Shown: positions 44,428 to 54,214, counted from the first letter of the stretch. The stretch is DNA of 64,000 nt from Lysobacter prati (GCF_009765215.1 NZ_VLNV01000005.1:124001-188000); one strand, 5' to 3'. Made by a program: numbers and translations. The notes: generated by a model not told the origin, from the letters alone.

Positions 44428-45360
44428 ATGTCTGCGCTGATCTGCGGCTCTCTGGCCTACGACACCATCATGGTGTTTCCCGACCAGTTCAAGAACCACA
44501 TCCTGCCGGACAAGGTTCACATCCTGAACGTCTCGTTCCTGGTGCCGCGCATGCGCCGCGAGTTCGGCGGTTGCGCCGGCAACATCGCCTACAACCTCAA
44601 GCTGCTCGGCGGCGACCCGATCCCGATGGCCACCGTCGGCCAGGACTTTGGTCCGTACCGCGAGCACTTCGAGCAGCAGGGCATCAACCTGTCGCAGGTG
44701 AAGGAGATCGAGGAGCTGTTCACGCCGCAGGCCTTCATCACCACCGACCACGACAACAACCAGATCACCGCGTTCCATCCGGGCGCGATGATGCGCAGCT
44801 ACGAGAACCATGTGCGCGACGTCAAGGGCGTGAGCTTCGGCATCGTCAGCCCCGACGGCCGCGAAGGCATGCTGCAGAACGCCACCGAGTTCGCCGAGCT
44901 GGGCATTCCCTTCATCTTCGATCCCGGCCAGGCGATGCCGCTGTTCAACGGTGAAGAGCTGCGCCACTTCATCGAGCAGGCCGACTACGTCACCGTCAAC
45001 GACTACGAGTCCAACCTGCTGCAGGAACGCACCGGCTGGAGCGAGAACGACATCGTCAAGCGGGTGAAGGCGTACATCACCACGCGCGGTCCGCACGGCT
45101 CGCAGATCCACACGCAGGAAAAGACCTACGACATTCCGCCGGCGCACGAGCGCCGCGTCACCGACCCGACCGGCTGCGGCGATGCATTCCGCGCCGGCCT
45201 GATCTTCGGCATCGAGAAGGGCTACGACTGGCTGACCATCGGCCGCATGGGCAACCTGATGGGCGCGCTCAAGGTCGAACACCCGGGCACGCAGAACCAG
45301 CGCTTCGATTACGACGAGTTCAACGAACAGTTCAAGCAGCAGTTCGGATATTCACTCTGA
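44428..45360 (+). CDS. PfkB-family nucleoside/sugar kinase (adenosine-kinase-like)
   Basis: 310 residues from ATG 44428, with GGAG 10 bp before; five upstream codons in the frame are unlikely to be used. The two PfkB signatures are GGCAGNIAYNLKLLGG near residue 45 and DPTGCGDAFRAG near 246 with the catalytic Asp252. The lid region and VNDYESNLL motif match the adenosine/ribokinase branch. It phosphorylates a sugar or nucleoside with ATP in the cytoplasm; adenosine is a good guess for this proteobacterial subgroup but is not proven. It is divergent from mreB. Confidence 0.85.
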   Translation: MSALICGSLAYDTIMVFPDQFKNHILPDKVHILNVSFLVPRMRREFGGCAGNIAYNLKLLGGDPIPMATVGQDFGPYREHFEQQGINLSQVKEIEELFTPQAFITTDHDNNQITAFHPGAMMRSYENHVRDVKGVSFGIVSPDGREGMLQNATEFAELGIPFIFDPGQAMPLFNGEELRHFIEQADYVTVNDYESNLLQERTGWSENDIVKRVKAYITTRGPHGSQIHTQEKTYDIPPAHERRVTDPTGCGDAFRAGLIFGIEKGYDWLTIGRMGNLMGALKVEHPGTQNQRFDYDEFNEQFKQQFGYSL

Positions 45361-45387
45361 GTGAATCGCCCTGACGATGCGCGTTGA

Positions 45388-45418
45388 GCGCCGCCAGTCG
45401 CCTTTGCGATGGCGGCGC
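45388..45418. terminator. hairpin between convergent kinase and YbaK genes
   Basis: Stem GCGCCGCCA/TGGCGGCGC extended by TCGC/GCGA with loop CTTT. It is strong, but without a T-run on either side. Confidence 0.45.
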
Positions 45419-45426
45419 CTGCATCG

Positions 45427-45894
45427 TCACATCATGTGCGCCAGCCACAGCAGCTCAGGCGCCGCCAGGCGTTCGAATTCCTTGTAAGGCATGCGCACCA
45501 CTTCGGTGTGGTTGCCGGCGTTGAACGCGATTTCTTCCTGGTGCGCCAGGCGCGAATCGACATACACCGGCATGCCATAGATGTGGCCGAACGGCGGCAT
45601 CGCACCGGGTTCGCAGTCGGGGAACGCGCCGCGGAACTCGGATTCCTCGGCCAGCTCGACCATCGCACCGCCCAGCGCAAGCCCCAGTCGATACAGGTCG
45701 GCGCGGTAAGTCGAAGGCATCACCACCATCGCCAGCCGACCGTCGGCCTTGATCATCACCGTCTTGGCGAAATGCACCGGCTCGATGTGGGCGATCGACG
45801 CGGTGTCGTGGGCGGTGATCGTGCGCGGGTGGTTGAGCGTGGTGTAGGGCGCGTGCCCCTGGTCGAGCAGGTTGTGCAGGCGTGGTGAGAGCAT
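45427..45894 (-). CDS. YbaK/EbsC-family aminoacyl-tRNA deacylase
   Basis: 155 residues from ATG 45894 (MLSPRLHNLLDQG); the upstream frame codes for an unlikely proline/arginine-rich leader. It is the INS-like YbaK fold with HFAKTVMIKADGRLAMVVMP (conserved Lys) and the closing GAMPPFGHIYGMPVYVDSRL segment. Proteins of this family hydrolyse mischarged tRNAs. The GxxPPF turn is as in the ProX/YeaK-like group, so the exact amino acid is not certain. Confidence 0.87.
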   Translation of the reverse strand: MLSPRLHNLLDQGHAPYTTLNHPRTITAHDTASIAHIEPVHFAKTVMIKADGRLAMVVMPSTYRADLYRLGLALGGAMVELAEESEFRGAFPDCEPGAMPPFGHIYGMPVYVDSRLAHQEEIAFNAGNHTEVVRMPYKEFERLAAPELLWLAHMM

Positions 45895-46081
45895 GGCGGC
45901 CTCCGCCTGGCTCGGCTGCGCTCCAGTCACGGCCGTGCCGCTGGGGGTGGACCGGCGCGCGCATCCGGGCGGGCGCCGCAGTGGCGGGCCTCCAGGGGCA
46001 GCCACCGCCTGAGCTTACTCCTGGCGTGCAAAGGCGGCGTGGTGATGCCGTGCCCTTGGCGTCATGCCCTCGGCAAGCCGG

Positions 46082-46813
46082 TCAATTCCACTTCGGCAGC
46101 TTCGAAGGGTCCAGGCCACCGACTTCGAACACCGCCGTGCGCGAGCCGCCGGCCTTTACCGGGAACTCGATGGCGATGCGCTTGGCCGCCTTCACCGTCT
46201 TCCACAGCGCGCGCTCGTCCTCGATGAACATCGCGATCGCCTGGTCGGTCTTCGGCCGACTCGCAGCTACGGGCTTGGGCGGGGCATCGTCGACCGTCAA
46301 CTTGACCTTGCAGCCGCCGTAGCAATCGAAGTCACCGGCTTCCAGCACCAGGTAGCTGCTGCGACCCCAGTCGGGATGGTCGCGGAAGATCAGCTGCACC
46401 GGGCGCGCGCCGCTGCCGTCGGTGTCGACGTAGTCCTTGGCGTAGATGGATGCCGACAACTGCTCGCCGCCCTTCACGGGCTGCGTCTGGTAGGTCCACA
46501 ACGCCGCCACGCGGCGCTGTTCGCGCGACTTCTCCGCCTTGTCCTTGACCTCCTGGTGACGCTCCTCGATGCGCGCCGCGGCGGCACTGGCAGGGTACTT
46601 CGCCATCAGCACGTCGCCGTGGGCGCGCGCCAGTTCCCAGTTCTGCTTGCCGTACTCGGCCTCGAACGCAGCGGCCATGGCATCCGCCTCCTGTTCGCGC
46701 GCGGCCGCCTGTTGCGCCTCGGCGGCCTTCGGGTCCGTGGCCGGCTCGCATGCGGCCAGCACCAGTGTCATGGCAACAAGTACGGCTGCGGCCAGTGAGC
46801 TGCGTTCGATCAT
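46082..46813 (-). CDS. hypothetical lipoprotein
   Basis: 243 residues from ATG 46813, overlapping the hydrolase stop (ATGA). It has a signal with lipobox LAAC (Cys22), a charged helical region (about 28-105, with AEAQQAAAREQEADAM and RIEERHQEVKDKAEKS) and a beta-rich C-terminal half carrying DFDCYGGCKVKL, a possible disulfide pair, and VKAGGSRTAVFEVGGLD. No family was recognised by name. It is translationally coupled to the membrane-anchored alpha/beta hydrolase upstream and probably lies in the periplasm, lipid-anchored. Confidence 0.75.
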   Translation of the reverse strand: MIERSSLAAAVLVAMTLVLAACEPATDPKAAEAQQAAAREQEADAMAAAFEAEYGKQNWELARAHGDVLMAKYPASAAAARIEERHQEVKDKAEKSREQRRVAALWTYQTQPVKGGEQLSASIYAKDYVDTDGSGARPVQLIFRDHPDWGRSSYLVLEAGDFDCYGGCKVKLTVDDAPPKPVAASRPKTDQAIAMFIEDERALWKTVKAAKRIAIEFPVKAGGSRTAVFEVGGLDPSKLPKWN

Positions 46814-47784
46814 TGCGCCTGTCCTCGTTCGATCAGCATCTCGATCGCCTGCGCGACCATCTGGGGTTGTTCGACCAGCGACATGTGCCCGCAGCCATCG
46901 AGCAACACGCGGCTTGCCTGCGGAATGCGCTCGGCGTACAGCGCCATCGCGCTGTAATCGATCACGGCATCCTGCCTGCACCACAGCAGCAACGCCGGCT
47001 GACGGATGGAAGCGGCGGCCTCGCCGGGCAGGAAACTTTCGTCGCTGCGGCCAATACGCGCGAGCACGCTCTGCTCGAACTGCGCATCGCCGCGACGACG
47101 ATTGATGTAGATGCGGCTGGCAGGCCACGGCGCCCACGGTCGCGCCTTCGCGTCGTGGAAGACCGTATCCAGATACCGCTTGAGCGATGCCTCGTCCTCG
47201 ACCGCGAACGGATTCTTGCCGGCCAGCACCTGCTCGCCGAAGCGGTTGTCGGCGAAGCGTACGCCGGCGGCATCGATCAGGCCGACGCGCGCGACCTGCT
47301 GCGGATGGCGCGCGGCAACCACCGCGGCGATGCCGCCGCCCATGGAGTGTCCGAGCAGGACGACACCGCGCGGGTCGGCAGCGACCTTATCGATGAAGTG
47401 CCCGACGCGCTCGCTCTGGGCGAGGAAGCCGTAATCGGCGCCCTCGATGCGCTGGCTTTCGCCCCAGCCCGGCAGATCCGGGATCAGCAGGCGGTAATGC
47501 CCGCGCAGCAGGCGAGCGACCGGGTACCAGTTTTCCTTGCTGCCGGTGAAGCCGTGCAGCATCACCACAGTGGGCGCGTCTTTCGGAGCCTCGTCGCTGT
47601 AGGCGTAGACCCAGCGGTGATCGTCGATCTGGACACTGCCGCGCGACAGGCCCGCGGCGATGCGCTGGCGGGTGAAGTCGGCGCGGATGACGCTGTAGGG
47701 ATCGCGCCAGAGGGCGAAGGCGACGATCAGCACGAGCAGCAGCGGAATGACGATCGCCAGAAGCCTGAGGCTGCGGTGCGTCAC
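46810..47784 (-). CDS. membrane-anchored alpha/beta hydrolase
   Basis: 324 residues. An N-terminal helix (about 8-26, LLAIVIPLLLVLIVAFAL) anchors or exports it. The oxyanion loop is HGFTG (77-81), the nucleophile elbow LLGHSMGGG (Ser147) and His300 (GCGHMSL) completes the triad, with an Asp expected in WCRQDAVI. It resembles lipase/esterase-like proteins such as LipA-type and AbhD6-like enzymes. The substrate is unknown. The lipoprotein gene downstream overlaps it. Confidence 0.85.
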   Translation of the reverse strand: MTHRSLRLLAIVIPLLLVLIVAFALWRDPYSVIRADFTRQRIAAGLSRGSVQIDDHRWVYAYSDEAPKDAPTVVMLHGFTGSKENWYPVARLLRGHYRLLIPDLPGWGESQRIEGADYGFLAQSERVGHFIDKVAADPRGVVLLGHSMGGGIAAVVAARHPQQVARVGLIDAAGVRFADNRFGEQVLAGKNPFAVEDEASLKRYLDTVFHDAKARPWAPWPASRIYINRRRGDAQFEQSVLARIGRSDESFLPGEAAASIRQPALLLWCRQDAVIDYSAMALYAERIPQASRVLLDGCGHMSLVEQPQMVAQAIEMLIERGQAQ

Positions 47785-47878
47785 GGGTGGATTCCCTGGT
47801 GTGGCCTGGAGGAGAGACGGCAGCGCTTTACCCCACCCTGCCCCCCCTTCGCTGCGCGAAAGGGGGGGCGCGGAGCGA

Positions 47879-49822
47879 CTACTGCTTGGCGCTCGCCTGC
47901 TGCGCCTTGGCGATTGCCGCTTCCACCGACTCGCTGGTGATCGGGTGGTAGCCCGGGCGCGCCTTGGCGAAGGTGTCCTGCGCCAGCTTCAGGCCTTCGG
48001 GCGTTTTCACCAGCTCGTTGTAGGTCGGCATGATCAGCTTGCGGCGGCCGATCCGCTCCAGGAACGAGGCGATCGCCTCGTTGGCCTGCGGGTAACCGCT
48101 GCGCACGGCGAGCGGATACCAGCGCTGGGCAATCTCGCCGTTCGGCGTGCCGGTGAAGTGGTAAGCGGCGTCGAGCGCGGCCAGCTGCTCGGGCTTGAGC
48201 GTTTCAGGCATGCCGTCGAGGAAGTGCACCCACTCCTGCGTGCTCCACTTCGCGGTCGCGTCCTTGGCGGGCAGCGTGCCGGCATCGAGCCAGGCCTTGC
48301 GCGCGGCATCGACCGCATCGAAGCGCGGCGACACCGTCTTGGGCGCGTCGGCCGGTACGCCCGACTGGTAGATCCACTCGTCCAGCTCGGCTTCGCTGAC
48401 CTTGCCCGGGTACTTGTCGAGCAGGTTCGCCTTGGCGTATTCGACGAACGTGGTGGTCGGAATGCTCTGGAAAGCGAAGTGGTCGAAGTAGCCCTTCAGG
48501 AACGGATCGAACACTTCGCGACCGTAACGCTCCTCGAGGAACTGCAGGAACCAGGCGCCCTTGGTGTACACGGTCGAGCTGCTGGAGTCGTCGGGATTGC
48601 TCACCGTGCCCGGGCGCTGTGCGAGCACCTGCAGCTTCGGATCGATTTCCTTGTACTCGGCGGCTAGCTCGTTGCGCGCGATCACCTTCTCCATGTCGGC
48701 GGCCGGCTTGCCGTACAGGTCCTCGACGATGCGGTTCTCGACGTAGCTGGTGAAGCCTTCGTTGAGCCAGCTGTCCTTCGGCGTGGAGAACGTCACCAGG
48801 TTGCCCGACCAGCTGTGCGCAAGCTCGTGCGCGACCAGCGACACCAGCGACTTGTCGCCGACGATCACGGTCGGCGTGGCGAAGGTCATGCGCGGGTTTT
48901 CCATGCCGCCATACGGGAATGACGGCGGCAGCACGAGGATGTCGTAACGCCCCCAGCGGTACGGCCCGTACAGGCGCTCGGCCGTCTGCATCATCTTCTC
49001 GGTGTCGTCGAACTCCTTGGCCGCCTTCTTCACCATCGCCGGTTCCGCCCAGACGCCGGCGCGATCGCTGATCGGCTGGAACACGAGGTCGCCGGCAGCG
49101 ATCGCCAGCAGGTACGACGGGATCTTCTGCGGCATGGTGAAGGTGTAGTCGCCATCACGCGCGGCCTTGGGATCGTTGTCGGCGCTCATCAGCACCATCG
49201 TGTCCTTGGGCGAGGTCACGTGCGCGGTGTAGGTGAAGCGCACCTGCGGCGTGTCCTGCAGCGGCACCCACGAACGCGCGTGGATCTGCTGCGACTGGCT
49301 GAACATGAAGGGCGTCTTCTTGCCTTCGGTCATCGCCGGCGTCAGCCACTGCAGGCCGGATGCATCCGGCGAGGTGTGGTAGGTGACGCGGATGCGCTTG
49401 TTGCGCGACGGCGCGTCGATCACGAACTTGTTGCCGAGGGTCTTGTCCTTGTCGCCGATCTTCCAGGTGAGGTCTTCCCACTTGCCGTCGGCGCGCTCGC
49501 CCACGACTTTCTCGACGGTGATGTCGCGCGAGTCCAGGACCAGCTGCGTCGCCTTGGGATCGATCCAGTCCAGCGTGTAGGTCGCGCTGCCGCCGAGCTG
49601 CTTCTTGTCGAAGTCGACATTGAGCATCAGGGCGAGGTCGTTGATGCGGACCTTGGAGGGTTCTGCGTAGGAGAACTCGTCGACGATGGCAGCGGACTTC
49701 TGGTCGGATGCGGCCACGGTGGCGGCCTCCTTGGAAGCGGTGGCGGCCGGCGGGGCGGCATCGCGCGAGCAACCGGCGGCAAGGGCGGCGACGAGGCAGA
49801 GGGAAAGGATCGAATGACGCAT
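47879..49822 (-). CDS. M1-family aminopeptidase lipoprotein (LTA4 hydrolase-like)
   Basis: 647 residues from ATG 49822, which opens a lipobox signal (LAAGC, Cys18). The M1 exopeptidase motif GGMEN is at 305-309, the zinc site is HELAH (His332, Glu333, His336) with Glu355 in NEGF. The sequence around the zinc site (HELAHSWSGNLVTFSTPKDSWLNEGF) and the C-terminal helical domain match the leukotriene-A4-hydrolase-like branch. It trims N-terminal residues from peptides, probably in the periplasm. Confidence 0.93.
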   Translation of the reverse strand: MRHSILSLCLVAALAAGCSRDAAPPAATASKEAATVAASDQKSAAIVDEFSYAEPSKVRINDLALMLNVDFDKKQLGGSATYTLDWIDPKATQLVLDSRDITVEKVVGERADGKWEDLTWKIGDKDKTLGNKFVIDAPSRNKRIRVTYHTSPDASGLQWLTPAMTEGKKTPFMFSQSQQIHARSWVPLQDTPQVRFTYTAHVTSPKDTMVLMSADNDPKAARDGDYTFTMPQKIPSYLLAIAAGDLVFQPISDRAGVWAEPAMVKKAAKEFDDTEKMMQTAERLYGPYRWGRYDILVLPPSFPYGGMENPRMTFATPTVIVGDKSLVSLVAHELAHSWSGNLVTFSTPKDSWLNEGFTSYVENRIVEDLYGKPAADMEKVIARNELAAEYKEIDPKLQVLAQRPGTVSNPDDSSSSTVYTKGAWFLQFLEERYGREVFDPFLKGYFDHFAFQSIPTTTFVEYAKANLLDKYPGKVSEAELDEWIYQSGVPADAPKTVSPRFDAVDAARKAWLDAGTLPAKDATAKWSTQEWVHFLDGMPETLKPEQLAALDAAYHFTGTPNGEIAQRWYPLAVRSGYPQANEAIASFLERIGRRKLIMPTYNELVKTPEGLKLAQDTFAKARPGYHPITSESVEAAIAKAQQASAKQ

Positions 49823-49939
49823 GTGGGCCCACAAAGGACAGGGTGAGCGGTCGAGTTTAGCGCCTCGGTGGGTTGCGGGCACCGGGCGTCGCGAGTACCT
49901 GTCAGGGCCTCGTTAACGTGATCTGGGGCACAGCCAAGA

Positions 49940-50052
49940 TGGGTCCCGGCCTTCGCCGGGACGACGGTGGCGGGGTCGCGGGCGTGGCGGCCTGGGTCCC
50001 GGCGTTTGCCGGGACGACGTGACGTTGACCCCGGCGTTTCGCCGGGACGACG
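49940..50052. repeat. three GGGTCCCGGC/GCCGGGACGAC repeats
   Basis: Three tandem short inverted units (49940-49965, about 49993-50018 and 50027-50051), each with CCCGGCGTTT..GCCGGGACGAC-like arms. They belong to the same family as 19245-19335 and lie past the ubiE stop. Confidence 0.65.
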
Positions 50053-50057
50053 GGCGA

Positions 50058-50834
50058 CTAGACCTTGTAGCCCGTGTGGATCGCGACGATCCCGCCAGAC
50101 AGGTTGCGATAGTCGCAACGCGCGAACCCCGCCGCCTGCATCATCGCCTTCAACTCGTCCTGCGGCGGGTGCTTGCGGATACTTTCTGCCAGGTACTGGT
50201 AGCTATCCGAGTCGTTGGCGAACAACTTGCCCAGCTGCGGCAGCACCTTGAAGGAATGGAAGTCGTAGATCGGCTTGAACCAGTCGGCCTTCACTTCCGA
50301 GAACTCCAGCACGCGCGCCTGGCCGCCGACCTTGAGCACGCGATGCATCTCGCGCAGCGCCGCGTCCTTGTCGGTGACGTTGCGCAGGCCGAAGGCAATG
50401 GTGACCAGGTCGAAGCTGCCATCCGGGAACGGCAGCTTCTCGGCATTCATCTGCACGTATTCGAAACCGGCGACCTTGCCCATGTCGGTCATGCGGTCGC
50501 GGCCGACGCGCAGCATCTCGCCGTTGATGTCGCCCAGCACGATGCTGCCGGTGTCACCGACCCGGTCGCGCAGCAGAAGGGCGATGTCGCCGGTGCCGCC
50601 GGCCAGGTCGAGGACGCGGTCGCCGCGCTTGACCTGGGCGGTACCGACGAAATACCGCTTCCACACGCGGTGCACGCCCAACGACATAAGGTCGTTCATC
50701 AGGTCGTACTTGCCGGCGACCGAAGAGAACACCTGGCCGACCAGCTTCTGCTTCTCGCCGGTGGGAACGTCGCGGAAGCCGAAGTGGGTGGTGCCGGTCT
50801 TGTCGCCGGGCTTGTCGGAGCTTGACTGGTTCAT
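50058..50834 (-). CDS. ubiE: ubiquinone/menaquinone biosynthesis C-methyltransferase
   Basis: 258 residues. UbiE features are FGFRDVPTGEKQKLVGQVFSSVA, YDLMNDLMSLGVHRVWKR, the S-adenosylmethionine loop VLDLAGGTGDIA, the LPFPDGSFDLVTIAFGLRNV signature and the end GIVAIHTGYKV. It adds the C-methyl group in ubiquinone synthesis at the membrane. The first ~15 residues are a serine/aspartate-rich extension. It is divergent from the emrB-like gene. Confidence 0.97.
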   Translation of the reverse strand: MNQSSSDKPGDKTGTTHFGFRDVPTGEKQKLVGQVFSSVAGKYDLMNDLMSLGVHRVWKRYFVGTAQVKRGDRVLDLAGGTGDIALLLRDRVGDTGSIVLGDINGEMLRVGRDRMTDMGKVAGFEYVQMNAEKLPFPDGSFDLVTIAFGLRNVTDKDAALREMHRVLKVGGQARVLEFSEVKADWFKPIYDFHSFKVLPQLGKLFANDSDSYQYLAESIRKHPPQDELKAMMQAAGFARCDYRNLSGGIVAIHTGYKV

Positions 50835-50920
50835 CGGACGATTATCGCATCAACGTGCAATGGCCGGGCCCGACTGGAGGCGTGATCCAGGCGCGCCGGG
50901 TCCCGAGGAGCCCCGCCGCA

Positions 50921-52573
50921 ATGAGCCAGGTTGCTCCCCGTGAATGGTTGCCGCACGAGCGGCCACTGTTCCCGGGCTCGCCCTCGACGCCGTTCCACCC
51001 GACCTGGCTGCGCTGGGCGTTCGGGCTGACCGGCGCGCTGGTGGCGATCACCGGCAGCCTCGGCAATGCCATGGTCACCACCAACCTGCTCCAGCTGCAG
51101 GGGTCGCTCGGCGTTACGGCCGTCGAGATCGCCTGGTTGCCGGCGGCCTACGTGATGACCAACGTCTCGGCCAACCTCATCCTGATCAAGTTCCGCCAGC
51201 AGTTCGGCCTGCGCCTGTTCACCGAAATCAGCCTGATTCTTTATGCGCTGGTCACGTTCGGCCACCTGTTCGTGCACGGGCCGGGTTCGGCGATCGCGGT
51301 GCGGGCCGCGCACGGCATCGTCGGCGCGGCGCTGACCACGCTGGGCGTGTTCTACATGATCCAGGCCCTGCCGGCGCAGCACCGCCTGCGCGCGCTGGCC
51401 ATCGGCATCGGCGTCAGCCAGATCGGCGCGCCGATCGCGCGGGTGATCTCTCCCGACCTGCTCGACTACGGCAACTGGCGCGGCCTGTACCTGTTCGAGC
51501 TTGGCCTGGCCTTGCTGTCGCTGGGCGCGGTGCTGCTGCTGCGACTGCCACCGGGCGATCGCTACAAGGTGTTCGAGCGGCTCGATGCCCTGTCCATCAC
51601 CTTGCTGTCGGTCGGCATGGCCCTGCTCTGCGCGGTGCTGTCGCTGGGACGGATCGTCTGGTGGCGCGAGGCGCCGTGGATCGGCTGGTGCCTGGCCGGT
51701 TCGATCGTGCTGGTGGTCGCGGGAGTGGCCGTCGAGCACTTCCGCGCCAATCCGCTGATCAACACGCGCTGGCTGAGCAGCGGCCTGATGCTGCGTCTGG
51801 GTGTCGCGATCATCCTGCTGCGCATGGCCCTGTCGGAGCAGAGCGTCGGTGCGGTCGGTTTCCTGCAGGCGATGGGCCTGACCAACGAGCAGATGCGCGG
51901 CCTGTTCGCGGTGGTGCTGCTGGGCTGCATCCTCGGCATCGTCACCAGTGCGTTGACGGTCAGGCCGGTGCTGACGCGTGTGCCGGCCCTGATCGCGCTG
52001 GCCTGCATCCTGACCGGCGCGCTGATGGATGCCTACTCCAACAACCTCACGCGGCCGCCGCAGCTGCTGGTCAGCCAGTTCCTGATCGGTTTCGGCAGCA
52101 CGTTCTTCCTCGCTCCGGCGCTGATCGCCGGCGTCGGCAGCGTGATCGCGCAGCCGCGCAACCTGATCAGCTTCTTCGTGATGTTCTCCATCACCCAGAA
52201 CGTGGGAGCGCTGTTTGGCTCGGCGTTCCTGGGCACCTTCCAGGTGATACGCCAGAAGTTCCACTCCAGTCAGCTGGTCGAGCCGCTGACCCTGCTCGAT
52301 CCGCTGGTGACCGCACGCGTCCAGTCCGGCGCCAGCGCCGTTGGCCAGGCGGTGACCGACCCGGCCCTGCGCAATGCACAGGGGTTGCGGCAGCTGGCAG
52401 CCGCGGCTTCACGCGAAGCCAATGTGCTTGCCTATAACGATGTTTACTTCGCCATCGCCGCCATCGCCGTGTTGACCATGATCTGGCTCACGATCGTCGC
52501 CACCCGGGCGCGCCTGCAGGCCCAGCGCGAACGTCGGATCGCCGCCCACGCAGCCGCAGCATCGACGCCATGA
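50921..52573 (+). CDS. DHA2-type major facilitator, EmrB-like
   Basis: 550 residues from ATG 50921, with GAGGAG ten bases before; the frame is open upstream but unsupported. About 14 membrane helices (WAFGLTGALVAITGSLGNAM, SIVLVVAGVAVE and others). Motif A and C regions are divergent from the canonical EmrB ones. A long periplasmic loop near residues 440-510 (VIRQKFHSSQLVEPLTLLDPLVTARVQ) is typical of DHA2 efflux proteins. It is overlapped by the adaptor gene, giving emrB-emrA order. It exports unknown hydrophobic compounds using the proton gradient. Confidence 0.87.
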   Translation: MSQVAPREWLPHERPLFPGSPSTPFHPTWLRWAFGLTGALVAITGSLGNAMVTTNLLQLQGSLGVTAVEIAWLPAAYVMTNVSANLILIKFRQQFGLRLFTEISLILYALVTFGHLFVHGPGSAIAVRAAHGIVGAALTTLGVFYMIQALPAQHRLRALAIGIGVSQIGAPIARVISPDLLDYGNWRGLYLFELGLALLSLGAVLLLRLPPGDRYKVFERLDALSITLLSVGMALLCAVLSLGRIVWWREAPWIGWCLAGSIVLVVAGVAVEHFRANPLINTRWLSSGLMLRLGVAIILLRMALSEQSVGAVGFLQAMGLTNEQMRGLFAVVLLGCILGIVTSALTVRPVLTRVPALIALACILTGALMDAYSNNLTRPPQLLVSQFLIGFGSTFFLAPALIAGVGSVIAQPRNLISFFVMFSITQNVGALFGSAFLGTFQVIRQKFHSSQLVEPLTLLDPLVTARVQSGASAVGQAVTDPALRNAQGLRQLAAAASREANVLAYNDVYFAIAAIAVLTMIWLTIVATRARLQAQRERRIAAHAAAASTP

Positions 52574-53679
52574 GCACACCCACCCCCACCCCACCCACGT
52601 CTCCGCCGCAGCCGGCGCCGGCAGCCCCACCGTTGCCGCCCCCTCGCCCGCCCTGGCAGATCGCGATCTTCGCGGCGGTGGCGATAGGCGGGGCGCTGGT
52701 GGTGCTGTACGCCTGGCATCTGCCGCCGTTCCGCACAGCCGTGCAAAGTACCGACAACGCCTACGTCCGCGGCCAGGTCACGGTGATCAGCCCGCAGGTC
52801 AGCGGCTATGTCATCCAGGTGCCGGTGAAGGATTTCCAGCACGTGCGCAGTGGGCAACTGCTCGTAAAGATCGACGACCGCCTGTACCGGCAGCAGGTCG
52901 ACCAGGCAAGTGCGCAGCTGCAGGCCGCGCGCGCCAATCTCGCCAACTGGACCCAGCAGTTGCGCAGCGCCCAGGCGAATGTGGCGCAGACCCGCGCTAC
53001 GGTCGCCAGCAACAACGCCCTGCACGTGCGCACGGCGGCGACGCTGAAACGTACCGACCGTCTGGCCGGGCAGCAGTTGTTGTCCGCGCAGGACCTCGAC
53101 AACGCCTATGCCGCCAACGCCCAGGCCGTGGCCGGACTGACCCAGTCACGCGCCGCCGTCGAAGCGGCCGAACAGAGCGTGCGCAGCGTCAGCGTCAACC
53201 GCGCGGCACTGGAGGCGGCCGTGGCCGGTGCCGAAGCCGCGGTCAAGCTGGCCCAGATCAACCTCGACCACACCCACATCGAGGCACCTCGCAATGGCCA
53301 ACTGGGCCAGGTCACGGTGCGCGAAGGCGCCTATGTCACCAACGGTACGCAGCTGATGGCGCTGGTGCCGGACACGCTGTGGGTGGTGGCGAACTACAAG
53401 GAAACGCAGATGGAGGACATGCGCGTCGGCCAGCCGGCGCACTTCACCGTGGATGCACTGGGTGGCACGCGCCTGGCCGGGCGCGTGCAGGAGATCTCCC
53501 CCGCCGCCGGTTCGGAGTTCAGCGTGCTGCCGGCCGACAACGCCACCGGCAACTTCGTCAAGATCGCCCAGCGCATTCCGGTCAAGGTCTCGATTGATCC
53601 CGGGCAGGAGGCGGCGGCGCGGCTTCGTCCCGGCATGTCGGTGGTGGTCGCGATCGATACGTCCGCAGAAGGCGACTGA
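52570..53679 (+). CDS. EmrA/HlyD-type membrane-fusion adaptor
   Basis: 369 residues, overlapping the pump gene by four bases (ATGA). The first ~28 residues are very proline/threonine-rich (PTPTPPTSPPQPAPAAPPLP), then one membrane helix (about 30-49), lipoyl halves (ISPQVSGYVIQVPVKDFQHV and IEAPRNGQLGQVTVREGAYV), and a long coiled-coil hairpin (about 105-225). It bridges the DHA2 pump to an outer-membrane channel encoded elsewhere. Confidence 0.9.
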   Translation: MSTPTPTPPTSPPQPAPAAPPLPPPRPPWQIAIFAAVAIGGALVVLYAWHLPPFRTAVQSTDNAYVRGQVTVISPQVSGYVIQVPVKDFQHVRSGQLLVKIDDRLYRQQVDQASAQLQAARANLANWTQQLRSAQANVAQTRATVASNNALHVRTAATLKRTDRLAGQQLLSAQDLDNAYAANAQAVAGLTQSRAAVEAAEQSVRSVSVNRAALEAAVAGAEAAVKLAQINLDHTHIEAPRNGQLGQVTVREGAYVTNGTQLMALVPDTLWVVANYKETQMEDMRVGQPAHFTVDALGGTRLAGRVQEISPAAGSEFSVLPADNATGNFVKIAQRIPVKVSIDPGQEAAARLRPGMSVVVAIDTSAEGD

Positions 53680-53710
53680 GATTCCCGGCCGTCGCTGGCA
53701 TCATGGCGGC

Positions 53711-54187
53711 ATGAGCGATACACCATCGATCCGCTGGCAGGCGCTGCACTTCCGCGAGCTCGACATCGACACGCTGTATGCGCTGCTGAAGCTGCGCTCG
53801 GAAGTGTTCGTGGTCGAACAGAGCTGCGTCTACCTCGACCCGGACGGCAAGGACCGGCATCCGCAGACCCTCCATCTGATCGGCTATGCCGAGGACGGCG
53901 AGGTGGCCGCTTACATGCGCATCCTGCCGGCCGGACTGAGCTTCCCGCAGGTCAGTTTCGGGCGCGTGCTGACTGCACCGGCCTACCGTGGCCGCGGCCT
54001 CGGCGATCCGATGCTGCAGGCGGCCCTGGAACAGATCGAGGCGCGCTGGCCCGGCGCCGACATACAGATCGGCGCGCAGGAACACCTGCAGCGCTATTAC
54101 GGCCGGCACGGCTTTGTGCCGTCATCGGAACCTTATCTCGACGACGGCGTGCCGCACATCGACATGCTCCGCCGCGCACGCCGCTAG
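53711..54187 (+). CDS. GNAT N-acetyltransferase, ElaA-like
   Basis: 158 residues from ATG 53711; the long upstream frame is a shadow of emrA. It is an ElaA-type GNAT with LYALLKLRSEVFVVEQSCVY at the start, the acetyl-CoA loop VLTAPAYRGRGLGDPM and IGAQEHLQRYYGRHGF. It acetylates an unidentified small molecule or protein. Neighbour genes give no specific hint. Confidence 0.9.
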   Translation: MSDTPSIRWQALHFRELDIDTLYALLKLRSEVFVVEQSCVYLDPDGKDRHPQTLHLIGYAEDGEVAAYMRILPAGLSFPQVSFGRVLTAPAYRGRGLGDPMLQAALEQIEARWPGADIQIGAQEHLQRYYGRHGFVPSSEPYLDDGVPHIDMLRRARR

Positions 54188-54214
54188 ACTCCGCGCAACA
54201 GCACAGGTGCCTCC